From contig NC_065537.1 in NCBI RefSeq assembly GCF_932294415.1, positions 69,817,761 to 69,881,760 on the forward strand: 64,000 nt of DNA, in the 5' to 3' direction. The DNA is from Quercus robur (lineage: Eukaryota > Streptophyta > Magnoliopsida > Fagales > Fagaceae). Both the position numbers and the translations under genes were made by a program. Of this stretch, positions 1 through 9,534 are shown in pieces. Below the pieces are notes generated by a model. The model did no database searches. It saw only the letters and a list, made by a program, of their open reading frames with translations, and was not told the origin of the DNA. How positions within the stretch are numbered: the first letter of the stretch is position 1; every line of letters begins with the position of its first letter.

Positions 1-2
1 TT

Positions 3-254
3 GGTTTTAAGTTGCCAGTGCCTCGGCGACTCGCATCGCAGATGCCCGGAGACACCATTGACGAACTTCGTAAAGCATTGAACCGCATAAGAGAAGAAAA
101 TAATCGAATGAAGATACGTCTTAATCGATATCCGATCCAAGTCGAGATTCGAGAGTCAGTGCAGAAAGGGTGGAACGAGCATGCACAGTTCATGCAATCA
201 CTTCTTGCTAATCCCACTTATCAGTCAGACGTGGAGATGTCAGATGAAGAGTAA
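3..254 (+). CDS. Hypothetical coiled-coil protein, C-terminal part (5' end outside window)
   Basis: The frame is open from the first bases of the window, so the true start lies upstream; the GTG at 12 is only the first possible initiator. The visible 84 residues are charged and probably helical, with an EENNRMKIRLNRY heptad-like stretch and an acidic tail ending SDEE. Function unknown. Two other frames in the window share the arrangement (L/V)P-x-x-RLA...ENN-x-M-x-x-R: the minus-strand frames at 466-846 and 3829-4266. I therefore treat it as a member of a small repeated family, probably carried by transposons. It ends tail-to-tail with the 466-846 frame. It could equally be the last exon of a longer protein. 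Confidence 0.4.
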   Translation, partial: GFKLPVPRRLASQMPGDTIDELRKALNRIREENNRMKIRLNRYPIQVEIRESVQKGWNEHAQFMQSLLANPTYQSDVEMSDEE

Positions 255-465
255 TCGTGTTGTGTCGTGGTGTAATTAGATTTTGTTGGAGAACTATTTT
301 GCTTAACTATGTGTTATATGTATGGTTTCATTTGTACTATGTAAACTCACACATGATGTTTTTCAATAAGCACCTACAACATAACACAGAAAACATAAAA
401 TAACTTACACTAACATTATTAACTTAACCATAGACATAACACACACACACACACCACATAGGCAT

Positions 466-846
466 TCATTCTGATAGGTAGTCCTCGTAGTTGAGGACAT
501 TGTTACGTTCTGCCGGAGTGAGTTGCCTGTTTGTTGCAGCGGCTAGCTCCTCTGCCAATTGTAGCATATGATACCTGGACCTATGAAGTATCATAAGATT
601 GTTCTCTTTTTTTATTTTCGTCACTGCATGCTCATATTGGTGCATGTTTTGCCGTGGCAGTGTGAGTGAGCTACGGTCAACAAGAGGCGCTTCGAGTTGC
701 GGGAGATCATCGTGCAAAGCGTTGGACTCGTTCACATGAAAGTCCCACTCCTATCGCAGTCCGACATAGTATTCCCTCTCGTCAGAATCTCTTTCCTTTC
801 TATAGTTATTTGGAAAATGAGGTAGCATCCAATTGCGCATTGACAT
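466..846 (-). pseudogene. Small hypothetical protein with one in-frame TAG
   Basis: From an ATG at 846 (MSMRNWMLPHF) the minus strand stays in one frame to the stop at 466, except for a TAG at 751-753 after EYYVGLR. The downstream half contains KIKKENNLM followed by RSRYHMLQLAEEL, which resembles the ENNRMKIRLNRY region of the plus-strand frame at 3-254. The family is not recognised. A TATA-like TATATAAAGT lies about 105 bp upstream of this ATG, which supports the chosen start. If TAG was CAG, one substitution would account for the break. It could also be two separate short frames or a spliced gene. Confidence 0.35.
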
Positions 847-867
847 TGGAAAATGTGACTTTAGATC

Positions 868-965
868 GATATGTGTAGAAGTTTTGCAACGGTAGATGTA
901 AATGGGACTTCGGTATGTGTAGATGTTTTGCAAGGATAGATGTAAATAGGACTTTATATAGGGGT
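868..965. repeat. Two copies of a ~46-bp tandem repeat
   Basis: The sequence around GTGTAGAAGTTTTGCAACGG is repeated, slightly changed, as GTGTAGATGTTTTGCAAGG, each followed by TAGATGTAAAT-GGACTT. The repeat lies in the leader/promoter region of the minus-strand frame that starts at 846. Confidence 0.6.
951..960 (-). promoter_or_regulatory. TATA-like box
   Basis: TATATAAAGT on the minus strand, about 105 bp upstream of the ATG at 846. Sequence match only; no independent support. Confidence 0.3.
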
Positions 966-1189
966 TTTGCAAGGGCAAGTATTCAGGTGGATGTGACTAT
1001 AAGTATTCACGTGAATAAAGATGATATGACTTGACAGTATATTGTTCAGTGGCGTCTGTTGGTGCATGTGATTCGTTGAGGTAGCTGTTTCATATGGCTA
1101 TAACTTGTGCTACAGTAGCGGGCTGGTGATGTGTACTGCAAAAGAGGTTGCGTATTTATTCACGTGAAGATTATTCAACATTGATGTGC

Positions 1190-3110
1190 TTCATCTGACA
1201 TGACTTGACGTGACAGTGTTGAGCTGTGTTAAATGTATCATAAACTTCTTAGGGATGTTTTGCATCCTTTAAAAATGGTGCATTGCAAAAGGATACATAG
1301 CTGTGTATTGACGTGCGTGTTGGTGATATGAATGGACAGGGTTCAACAGTGCGAAACTGTTGAGCAGCACTACGAACATCAATGTAGCAAAGGTGGACAG
1401 TTCACCCCCGAAATTGATGCATAAAATTTTCTGCAATGCTATGTGTATTGACGTGAGTGTGGATGGGTACTTCTGGTCAGGGTTCAACAGTGCTGAGCTA
1501 TCCATTCTAGCTACAATCATTGCTCCCTATGGTGGTATTTGGCAAGTGGGATTGAAGAAAGCTGATAACAACATTTGGTTTTGTAATGGTTGGCAGGATT
1601 TCGCTGAATACCATTCTATCTGTTATGGTTATTTTTTAGTCTTCAGATATGAAGGAAATTCAAGCTTCCATGTTCTTATATTTGATAAGATTGCCATTGA
1701 GATTCAATATCCACCCAGGAAGAATTGTAAATTGGAAGATCATCAGGTAAAAATAGTAGACTTAGATGAAGCTGATACAAACATTTCTTCCTCAATGTAC
1801 AGACCCCTAAAACATGAAGTCAGAGAAAAGTTTGTTCTAAAAAAATTACCGATTATGTCTAGAGGAAGAGAGAGAGCAATCCAAACAACCAAAAAGTTCA
1901 AGCCTAAAAATCCTTCTTTCATGGGTATCTCACGGCCACATAATATGGTGAGCCTTTATACATAATGTGATCATGATGTTCTCTTAAATATGACTTGGAA
2001 ACATATATGGGAAGCAAGAATATTATTGGGAAGCAATTTGTCACACTTCAATGTCTTGTGCTATTACCCTCCATCAAAACATATTAAACAATGAGATTCG
2101 GAAAGGATGGGTTGCATTTTCGAAAGACAATAATTTAGAAAAAGGAGATGTTTGTGTCTTTGATGTGATCGAAAGGAAGCCTGTTGTGCTTAGTGTCTCA
2201 ATATTTCACCTAGTTGACCATTAGAGTTTGGACTAGGATAACTTGTTTAAAATTTAAGCTAGTGATGTTTATGCTTATATTTAATTAGGGACTTTGATCA
2301 CTACTATGGTTTATATATGATGGATGTGGTTTTAAGACTTTTCTCTGACCAGTTTGGTATGTCTTGTTGAAGACTATTCAGCATTCCTATGCTTCATCTG
2401 ACATGACTTGACGAGACAATGCTGAGCTATGTTAAATGTATAATAAACTTTTCAGCCATGCTCTGCATCCTCGAAAACGGTGCATTGCAAAAGAAGGCAT
2501 ATCTGTGTATTAACTGGACAAGGTTGAACAGTGCGAAGCTGTTGAGTAGCACATGTAGCACTATGAACATCAGTGTAGCAACGGTGGACAGCTCACCCCC
2601 AAAATTGATGCATAACCAATTCAGGGATGCTCTGCCTCTTCAAAAATGGTGCATTGCAAAGGGTTGCATATCTATGTATTCACGTGAGTGGGGATGGGTA
2701 CGTGTGGTCAGGGTTCAATAGTGTTGAGATGTTGAGTATCACATGCAAAACTACATCAATCAAGTGCAGCAATGATGGATAGCTCACCCCCAAAATTTTG
2801 CTTACACTTTTGAGGGGTCCTCTGCATCCTTGAAAATAGTGCATTGTAAAATGTTGCATATCTGTTTATTCACGTGAGCATGGATGATATGACTGGACAG
2901 GGTTCAATAGTGCCGAGTTGTTGAGCAGCACATGCAGAACTGCGAACATGACTTCGCTGAACAATGTTGAGCTGTGTTAGCCTTCTCCAACCTCACTTGC
3001 CAAATGCTAGTATTACGAGCAGTGAGTGTAACAACAGTAGAGAGTTTTACCCCCATATTCCCTTACAAACTTTTCAGAGAGTCTTTGCAGGTACAAAATG
3101 TAGTTACATT
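1190..3110. repeat. Degenerate ~190-bp tandem repeat array, interrupted by a B3 gene piece
   Basis: Recurring blocks include CTGACATGACTTGACG, GTGCATTGCAAAAG, GGTTCAACAGTGC and GGACAGCTCACCCCCAAAAT. They appear at about 1195-1499 and again from about 2360 to 3110. Successive GTTCAA(C/T)AGTG blocks at about 2523, 2713 and 2902 give a period near 190 bp. The array stops abruptly at about 1500, where B3 coding similarity begins, and resumes at about 2360, just after the B3 stop codon. Several units contain TATTCACGTGA. Confidence 0.7.
1500..2224 (+). pseudogene. B3-domain (REM-type) gene fragment
   Basis: Plant-specific B3 domains bind DNA. Here the second half of one B3 domain is clear: GIWQVGLKKADNNIWFCNGW, then FAEYHS, GYFLVFRYEGNSSFHVLIF and an EIQYP end. 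A linker follows with the usual REM-like RAIQTTKKFKPKNPSF. After a possible splice donor near 1949, a second B3 tail appears in another frame: RKGWVAFSKDNNLEKGDVCVF, ending with a stop at 2224. The start of both domains is missing. The 5' side of the frame (from 1360) is made of the surrounding tandem repeat, not of B3 sequence. I infer a captured or inserted gene fragment, not a working regulator. It is related to, but clearly diverged from, the B3 gene at 9.5-11.7 kb. Confidence 0.75.
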
Positions 3111-3828
3111 TTCTCAACATCAATGTAAAATTACATGAAGAAAACTATGCTTCCAAGTTTTACATCAATGGCTTCCGATCATCACAATTGCAATATTAGG
3201 GAGCTTTCAAGCAATGCTACAACAAACCAATAACTTGAATGAAACATTTTAGAGGCTGATCAAGCTTTTAGGCCTTTACCCTATTTCTAAGCAAACCAAA
3301 TATCGTTGTGAGAGTGTGTTGTGTGAGCCATATGGATTTTCAGTGAGTGAGTGGTTAGTCTGGTTTGGACGAGTCTTTATTTAATGTATCTATATAAAGT
3401 AGGACACTATTACAAATAAGATATACACAGATACGTGCATATGATATCGTGACTCAAACAACTCATATAAATGAATTATTCGTATTATTGAATCATATGC
3501 GCGGTTGGTCTATGTGGTTTGGATCAGTCTGTATGTATTGAATCTATTAAATTTTCCTACAAGTAATGTGCAATAAATATAATTTGGAGGCATTCCACTT
3601 CCTAAGGTTTTCCCTACATTACAAAGCAAATGACATTGTCCAACCAAAGCACATTACTTGAATGTAGCAACAAAGAACACGTATGAAAAAAATAAGAAAC
3701 TGATTTCACATAAACTTAGCCAAAAGTAATAAACAGTTAATCTTTAGAGTTGCAAAAGTTGAACGTACATAATCATCATTTGTCACACATTAACAATAAC
3801 ATTATGTATTGCACATAATGTGTAGACA
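3111..3828. other. Non-coding stretch; one diverged short direct repeat
   Basis: No gene seen. A phrase beginning GGTTAGTCTGGTTTGGACGA near 3353 recurs in altered form near 3502 (GGTTGGTCTATGTGGTTTGG), each followed by a stretch like TGTATTGAATCTA. Nothing else is recognised. Confidence 0.5.
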
Positions 3829-4266
3829 TTAACAATAACGTCTAATGTTCGTAGGTAGAAATATTTGGAAATCATCATTGCTTGAATCTGAAAAGTCTAA
3901 AATATCTGTTTCATCATCTAACACAGTAATTTCATTAATAGACTTGATGGCTCGCTCTTGCGCCTTCCCTTTTAGATGCTTCCTAACTTTTTGGATTGCG
4001 TGAAAATGGTCTAGTCGCCTTTGCATTTGATTATTCTCTTGTTCAAGACGAGCAAGTATGTTGGCAGGTTCATCTTTAGGTAACTTGGCTAAGCGTGCCT
4101 TAGGAACTCGTAACCCGTGCCATCGACAATACACTTCTAACTCACACCTCTTCTCGTATAGGGTTGACCATGATGGTTCTGTTATAGTGAACTCTATTGC
4201 AGTGGTATCTGTACTTAGTTTTGTAGGTTTACCGAGGTTAAAAGTATCACTTTGGTCTAAAACCCA
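3829..4266 (-). CDS. Hypothetical coiled-coil protein fragment, paralogue of the 3-254 frame
   Basis: The frame is open from a stop just above 4266 down to 3829 and has no ATG before the GTG at 4134. It is therefore probably a downstream exon or a 5'-damaged copy. It reads EPSWSTLYEKRCELEVYCRWHG, then LRVPKARLAKLP, LEQENNQMQRRLDHF and a long acidic tail (DDETDILDFSDSSNDD). The VP-x-x-RLA-x-x-P-x-D and ENN-x-M-x-x-RL positions match the frame at 3-254 (LPVPRRLASQMPGD and ENNRMKIRL). Function is unknown; the helix-plus-acidic-tail layout suggests a small accessory protein of a transposon family. Confidence 0.4.
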   Translation of the reverse strand, partial: WVLDQSDTFNLGKPTKLSTDTTAIEFTITEPSWSTLYEKRCELEVYCRWHGLRVPKARLAKLPKDEPANILARLEQENNQMQRRLDHFHAIQKVRKHLKGKAQERAIKSINEITVLDDETDILDFSDSSNDDFQIFLPTNIRRYC

Positions 4267-4460
4267 TCACTCTTACAAATTATGTAGCCCCACAGGCTGA
4301 AACACTGAAATTTCTCTTGTAATCGTAGCCAATTAATGTGACACTGCATTTTTGGAATACCTACTTACTCGACTATTCGATCAAACATCGTGGTCAAAGA
4401 CTTGTCGGTTTGAAGTGAGGCCCAATTGAAACTGAATACCACATCTGTTATACCTTAGAT

Positions 4461-5062
4461 GTTGGTGGCTTGCGCTCACTGTTATATCTGTTTAATTGTG
4501 CTTGGTCCTTTAAAAACCTTAAACATCAGGGTGTTTATTATCGTTGGTCATTTTCAAGGATGCCATTCAAAACGCTCTTCCCATAATTCGTGACTGTTGG
4601 TTAGAAGAGATTGCACATGGTAAAATCATGTTCAACCTTGAAACTAAGCTCTCAAACAAACGCGTGCCATAATAATTTACATGTTGAAAGCACCACTTTG
4701 CTCTTAGAACTTTGATGTTAGTGGCTTGAGTTCACTGTTATATCTGTTTAATTGTGTTTGGTCATTCACAAAAACATTAAACATCAGGGTGTTCATTATC
4801 GTTGGTCATTTTCAAGGATGCCAGTCAAAACGCTCTTCCCATAATCCATGACTGTTGGTTAGAAGAGATTGCACATGGTAAAACCATGTTCAACCTTGAA
4901 ACTAAGCTCTCAAACAAACGCGTGCCATAATAATTTACATGTTGAAAGCACCACTTGCTCTTAGAACTTTGATGTTAGTGGCTCGAGCTCACTATTATAT
5001 CTGTTTAATTGTTTTTGGTCCTTCACAACAACATTAAACTTCACGGTGTTTATTATCTTCAG
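4461..5062. repeat. Tandem repeat, about 2.4 copies of a 256-bp unit
   Basis: Units start at GTTGGTGGCTTGCGCTCACT (4461), GTTAGTGGCTTGAGTTCACT (4717) and GTTAGTGGCTCGAGCTCACT (4974). The first two copies are complete and differ by few bases; the third breaks off near 5062. No coding frame runs through it. Confidence 0.85.
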
Positions 5063-5826
5063 CTCACTGTTATCTAATATATTATGTAAGGGGCTTCCCC
5101 TGTTTGGATTCTTCATATTTTATTAAAAAAAACCGTTAGACCTAATGCGGGAGTGAATGAGGTCATGTCAAGTGTCGCTTTTATCTTTTTCGACGAGTCT
5201 GCACTGCAAGGTTTCATCAATAAATTTTGTAATGAAAATATAATGCATGAGGTATAGTCTAGGCGAGGACCAAATTCAGAATAATATAATTGCTGATTTA
5301 AGAGCGACAAAAATATCCAATTAGTGGAAAATACATGTAAGCTCAGCAAAACCTCCAACAAAAATAGTTGCCTGAAGTCAAGATATAGCTTCAGCCATTG
5401 TTCCAAGGAAAATCTCCTAGGTGGTTCATCGTTAATATCAAAACCTGTAAACTAATTGTGCTTTCACAAACCTTTCATTTGTATTAATAATTATTATAAT
5501 CTAATAACACGTGAGCGTCGTACAGAATTATGAAATAAATATTATTTACACACAAACTTGGATCTACTTTATATTATATAGAATCACATAATAACATAAA
5601 AAATTCTTACACCATTACATCCATTCAATAATACTAATGATAGTAACAATGGGCATGAAACTAACCATCATATTAATATATCAAATTACTTTCAATGGAT
5701 ACTATGTTCTTCAAACTGCCACTAAACTAACAAAATATAGAACTATCATACAGTTCTCAAAATATGCTATAGCAACTACGAACTAAAAATCGGCCCCCCC
5801 TTGTGTACAATGCCCAATGGCAATCA
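5063..5826. other. AT-rich stretch, nothing recognised
   Basis: Only short open frames without recognisable motifs. No repeat or regulatory element could be supported. Confidence 0.4.
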
Positions 5827-6959
5827 TCAAGAGTCAGATGGTGGAGAAGGTGGAACAGGACGTCTACAGTGAGCTAAGTCCGCTCGCATAGCTCCAACCT
5901 CAGCAAGAAGACCATGTAGAAGCTGCCCATGGGCTGCCTGAGTCGTCATAATGGTCTCCATCATAGCATGAAGAGAGGGAGGAAGAGGGCATTTCTTCGT
6001 TGCATCAACAGTGTCAACATCTACCTCATCATCACCATCCTCGGCAACAACAGATGTGGGATCCCCATGCATGTCCTCATTTGGAACATCTCCAGTAGTA
6101 GACTGTACTCGTGGTCTATTGGATGGACCAACACTGAGGTCGGCAACCTTCTTTTGGGTAGTTCACTGTTCAGAAATTTGGCTCCTATAGGGGCTTGGAT
6201 GTGAACTAACTCTTAGGAAGGAAAGTTCTTTAATCCTAAATATTTGAGGACCCTATGAATGAGAACTGGAAAAAACAAAGCATGCCTCTTATACTTGCTC
6301 CTATGCACCTTGACAATGGTTTCGATGAAAAGGGAAGGAAAACAAATGGAACTATTGGTGACAAGGGCGTAAAGCAAGATACACCTGTCTACAGGGATTG
6401 TATGGATATGAGAGATAAGGAAAATGTTGTGACAAGCTATCCTAAAGAAGATATAATTAAGCTCAGTCAACTCACTTGAGCTAATACTTCGGTCAGAATC
6501 CCGATTGTTTGATCGTCCACAAAGGACATCCATAACATCATCAATACGAGGAGACATAGAGTTTGGATAAGTAGGTGTACAAATTATAGGTACATCAAGA
6601 GCTTTAGATATGCGCTCCCTAGTTATTGTAAACAGTACACCACGTATGGACAATGCCACCTTGTGACCACCCAGATCCTCATGCACCGATAGATTCGAAT
6701 AGAATTCTCTAATCAAGTCAGCTGGAGGGGGTTGTATGTTTGTACACAGGGACAGCCAATGCCTAGACTGTAGATTCTCACGAACAAAAGGATGCAGTTC
6801 ATGTAGATTGATTTGCCTTTCTCCCCAAATACACCTACGCTTAATCAAGGTTTCAAAGGTTTGCTCATTTTCGGGCGTGAGGAACCTTAATTGATCAAAC
6901 ACCACTTCAGGTTCGGATGCAACTTTGCATTTTCCCCTCTTAATCCTCTTCGGAGCCAT
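5827..6959 (-). pseudogene. Putative plant transposon protein (PTP-domain) pseudogene
   Basis: The frame starts MAPKRIKRGKCKV at 6959 with a basic leader, followed by a fold typical of the 'putative plant transposon protein' domain: QTFETLIKRRCIWGERQINL, LIREFYSNL, VLFTITRERISKALDVP and an ILLYALVTNSSI region. After LKYLGLKNFPS there is an in-frame TAA at 6213. The same frame then continues as ELVHIQAPIGAKF, which reads like the normal continuation. A shift of frame near 6170 leads into KKVADLSVGPSNRPRV and an Ala/Glu-rich C-terminus (MMETIMTTQAAHGQLLHGLL) ending at 5827. The gene is therefore broken by at least one stop and one frameshift. The product is known only as a transposon-associated protein. 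A likely leader exon lies at 7599-7700, beside dyad array A. Confidence 0.7.
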
Positions 6960-7598
6960 AACTAATCGATGGTCAGTAGTGGAAACACAATCAGCTCACA
7001 CAAAAACAGAACCAAAATGAAGTTTGAAGCAGAAAACAAAAATTGGAGACTAACCAGCTACCATGTGTAGAAAATCATCCATACAATATATTGTCTAGAG
7101 CAGTTTACAACAACATAATGAAAAAACAATATCTTTATTCACGGGTTGTTTAGTTGGTGAAATAATTGTAAAGCATTTTGGTCCGAGTCAATAATTTGAA
7201 GTTAGAGACCTAGAGTATATAACAGTAATAATATTATACAGGAAACATACAAGTGGATTTAGGACCTGACACATTTTCGAAATTCCTAGCTACATGTAGT
7301 AAGTTTCACCAGCTTTTACAAAAAACAGAAAATAAATTGTACAATGTACAATTCAGACATACAAACAGCATAAGGACTACCGCACACATATGGAGCCACT
7401 GGCAAGTTCATTTTGTGGAAGGAAGACAACCTATGAGATAGGCAACCTTACTAACAACAATGCATTTGACAAGCCAAACACCCAATTTCATCACAATCTT
7501 CATAGACAATGAAGTTTCAAGCATCAAAAAAAGAAATTTGAGAATAACGCACCACCAATGTGTAATTTTAAAGACAGCAACTGTTGAAAGAGTCTTAC

Positions 7599-7720
7599 CC
7601 TGTAAAATCTTTGAAGAATTTGCATGGGATATTGTCGATTCTAGCCGGATGAAACGAGAGCAATCGAAGATGTAATTTCGAACAGCTGCAAGTTCTGCAA
7701 AACTGGGGGAGAGTTTATAA
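7599..7720 (-). promoter_or_regulatory. Possible promoter and first leader exon of the 5.8-7.0 kb pseudogene
   Basis: Minus strand: TATAAACT at 7720-7713, then about 100 bp of sequence ending in a good splice donor (ACAGG/GTAAGACT) at 7599/7598. It lies between the dyad array at 7748 and the coding start at 6959. The link to that gene is inferred from position only. Confidence 0.3.
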
Positions 7721-7747
7721 TGTTGGGTCATATTTCGTTATGTCCAT

Positions 7748-8757
7748 ATAACTCGATTATACATAAATCGAGTTACATGCAATCCAAATTTTGAGCACAA
7801 GGGCTTGCACATAACTCGATACTCCAGAAAACAAGTTATGTTCAACTTACTCGATTATACGTAAATCGAGTTCCGCTCACTGGGTTTCCACATAAACGAG
7901 TTAATTTCAAGTAACTCGATTTTATATAAGTAGAGTTATTCGGCTTGGCATTGGTCCAGATGCAGTCCAAGAGGGTCTTCCACATAAACCGATTCTACGG
8001 AAATCAAGTTATGTGCAGTGCAAATAACGAGAATCCAATTTATGGTGGAACGGCTTTCACATAACTCGATAATACAGAAAACGAGTTAATTTCAAATAAG
8101 TCGATTATCTATAACTCGAGTTATGTTGCTTGGGCCTCCACACCCAGCCCAAATATTTGGACTGGTCCAGATGCAGTCCAAGACGAATCCAAGTGTACAG
8201 GTAGGCGTGGTACATAACCCGATTCTATTGAAATTGAGTTATGTGCGGTGGAAAATCACAAGAATTCAATTTATGTGTACAACGGCTTGCACATAAATCG
8301 ATATTTTAGAAAGCGAGTTGTGTTTAGTGTTACTCGATTTTCTTGAACTTGAGTTAAGTTGACTCGGCTTACCCACCCAGCCCATATATTTGAACTGGAC
8401 CAGATGTAGTCCAAGAGGAATCCAAGTGTACAGGTAGGCCTCGCACATAACCCGACTCTAGTGTAATCGAGTTATGCGCAGTGGAAAATCTCAAGAATGC
8501 AATTTATGTGTACAACGGCTTGCACATAAATCGATACTTTGGAAAGCGAGTTATGTTTAGTGTTACTCGATTTTATAGAACTCGAGTTATGTTGACTCGG
8601 CTTACCCACCCAGCCCATATATTTGGACTGGTCCAGATGCAGTCCAAGAGGAATCCAAGTGTCCAGAATGGTATTCCACGTAACTCATTAAGTGAAAAAT
8701 CGAGTTATTTTCAGTATACATTACACATATCTTGGTTATTTGAAAAATGAGTTATTT
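7748..8757. repeat. Dyad array A: ~233-bp units with AACTCGAT...ATCGAGTT palindromes
   Basis: About a dozen imperfect inverted repeats of the type TAACTCGAT - 8 to 10 nt - ATCGAGTTA, embedded in a larger tandem unit. The marker CCCAGCCCAAATATTTGGAC followed by TGGTCCAGATGCAGTCCAAG recurs with starts near 7952, 8164, 8397 and 8630, a spacing of about 233 bp for the last intervals. The array lies directly upstream of the transposon-protein pseudogene, which points away from it. Confidence 0.9.
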
Positions 8758-9534
8758 GTATTTGCTTCAATTCCAAGAGAATTGCCACACGTGTGGCTGA
8801 AAATCCATACACTTCAAAAGCAAAATCTTATATAAGTTACTATTTAGTTTCCTTAATTTAACGTTTATTTCCAGACGTACTCTTAGGTGTGTTACTACTC
8901 TTCTTTATCATCTATTTTTATTTAATTGATATTACATATGATTATAATAAATTATTATTAATTTGACAAATGTTATGATTAGTTATTTATTTATATGCAT
9001 TCTATCGTTGTTTTCTGACCAATCTTTAAAGTATTAATAATATTTTTTTGACTATTTTACAATATAGTTGTATTGTATACTATTGTGCCTTATACTATGT
9101 TAGATTAGTGTATGTAATATGACAATTGTATATACAAAATACCAAAAAAAAAAAAAAAAAATTTAAAAAAAATTATCATTTTATTTTTTAATCCCACAAC
9201 AAAATCCTAGCTCAAGACACTGTTGACCCCCCTAAAATAAAATCCTGGAGTTGCCATTGAATGTAATATAATTGAATGAAACGCAAAAAGGCCAAAATCC
9301 AAACAAAGTTGGAGAAAAAAATACAGCATCATTTTCATTTTAGAATACATATGAAAGTTCATCATAGTAATTAAAAATTATCCAAGAGTGAAACTCTAAA
9401 CATCACAAAAGTACCCAATCAATAAAGTTGCAAACTAGGATGAACAAAATAGGGATGAATAGTAAAGTTGCAAAATAAACACACTCTAAACATCACATAA
9501 TACATTATCATCACTTTGCATCCACCCTAACCAC
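8758..9534. other. AT-rich spacer, nothing recognised
   Basis: Contains an A-run near 9145-9165. There is no supported gene; the region is the downstream flank of the B3 gene. Confidence 0.4.
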
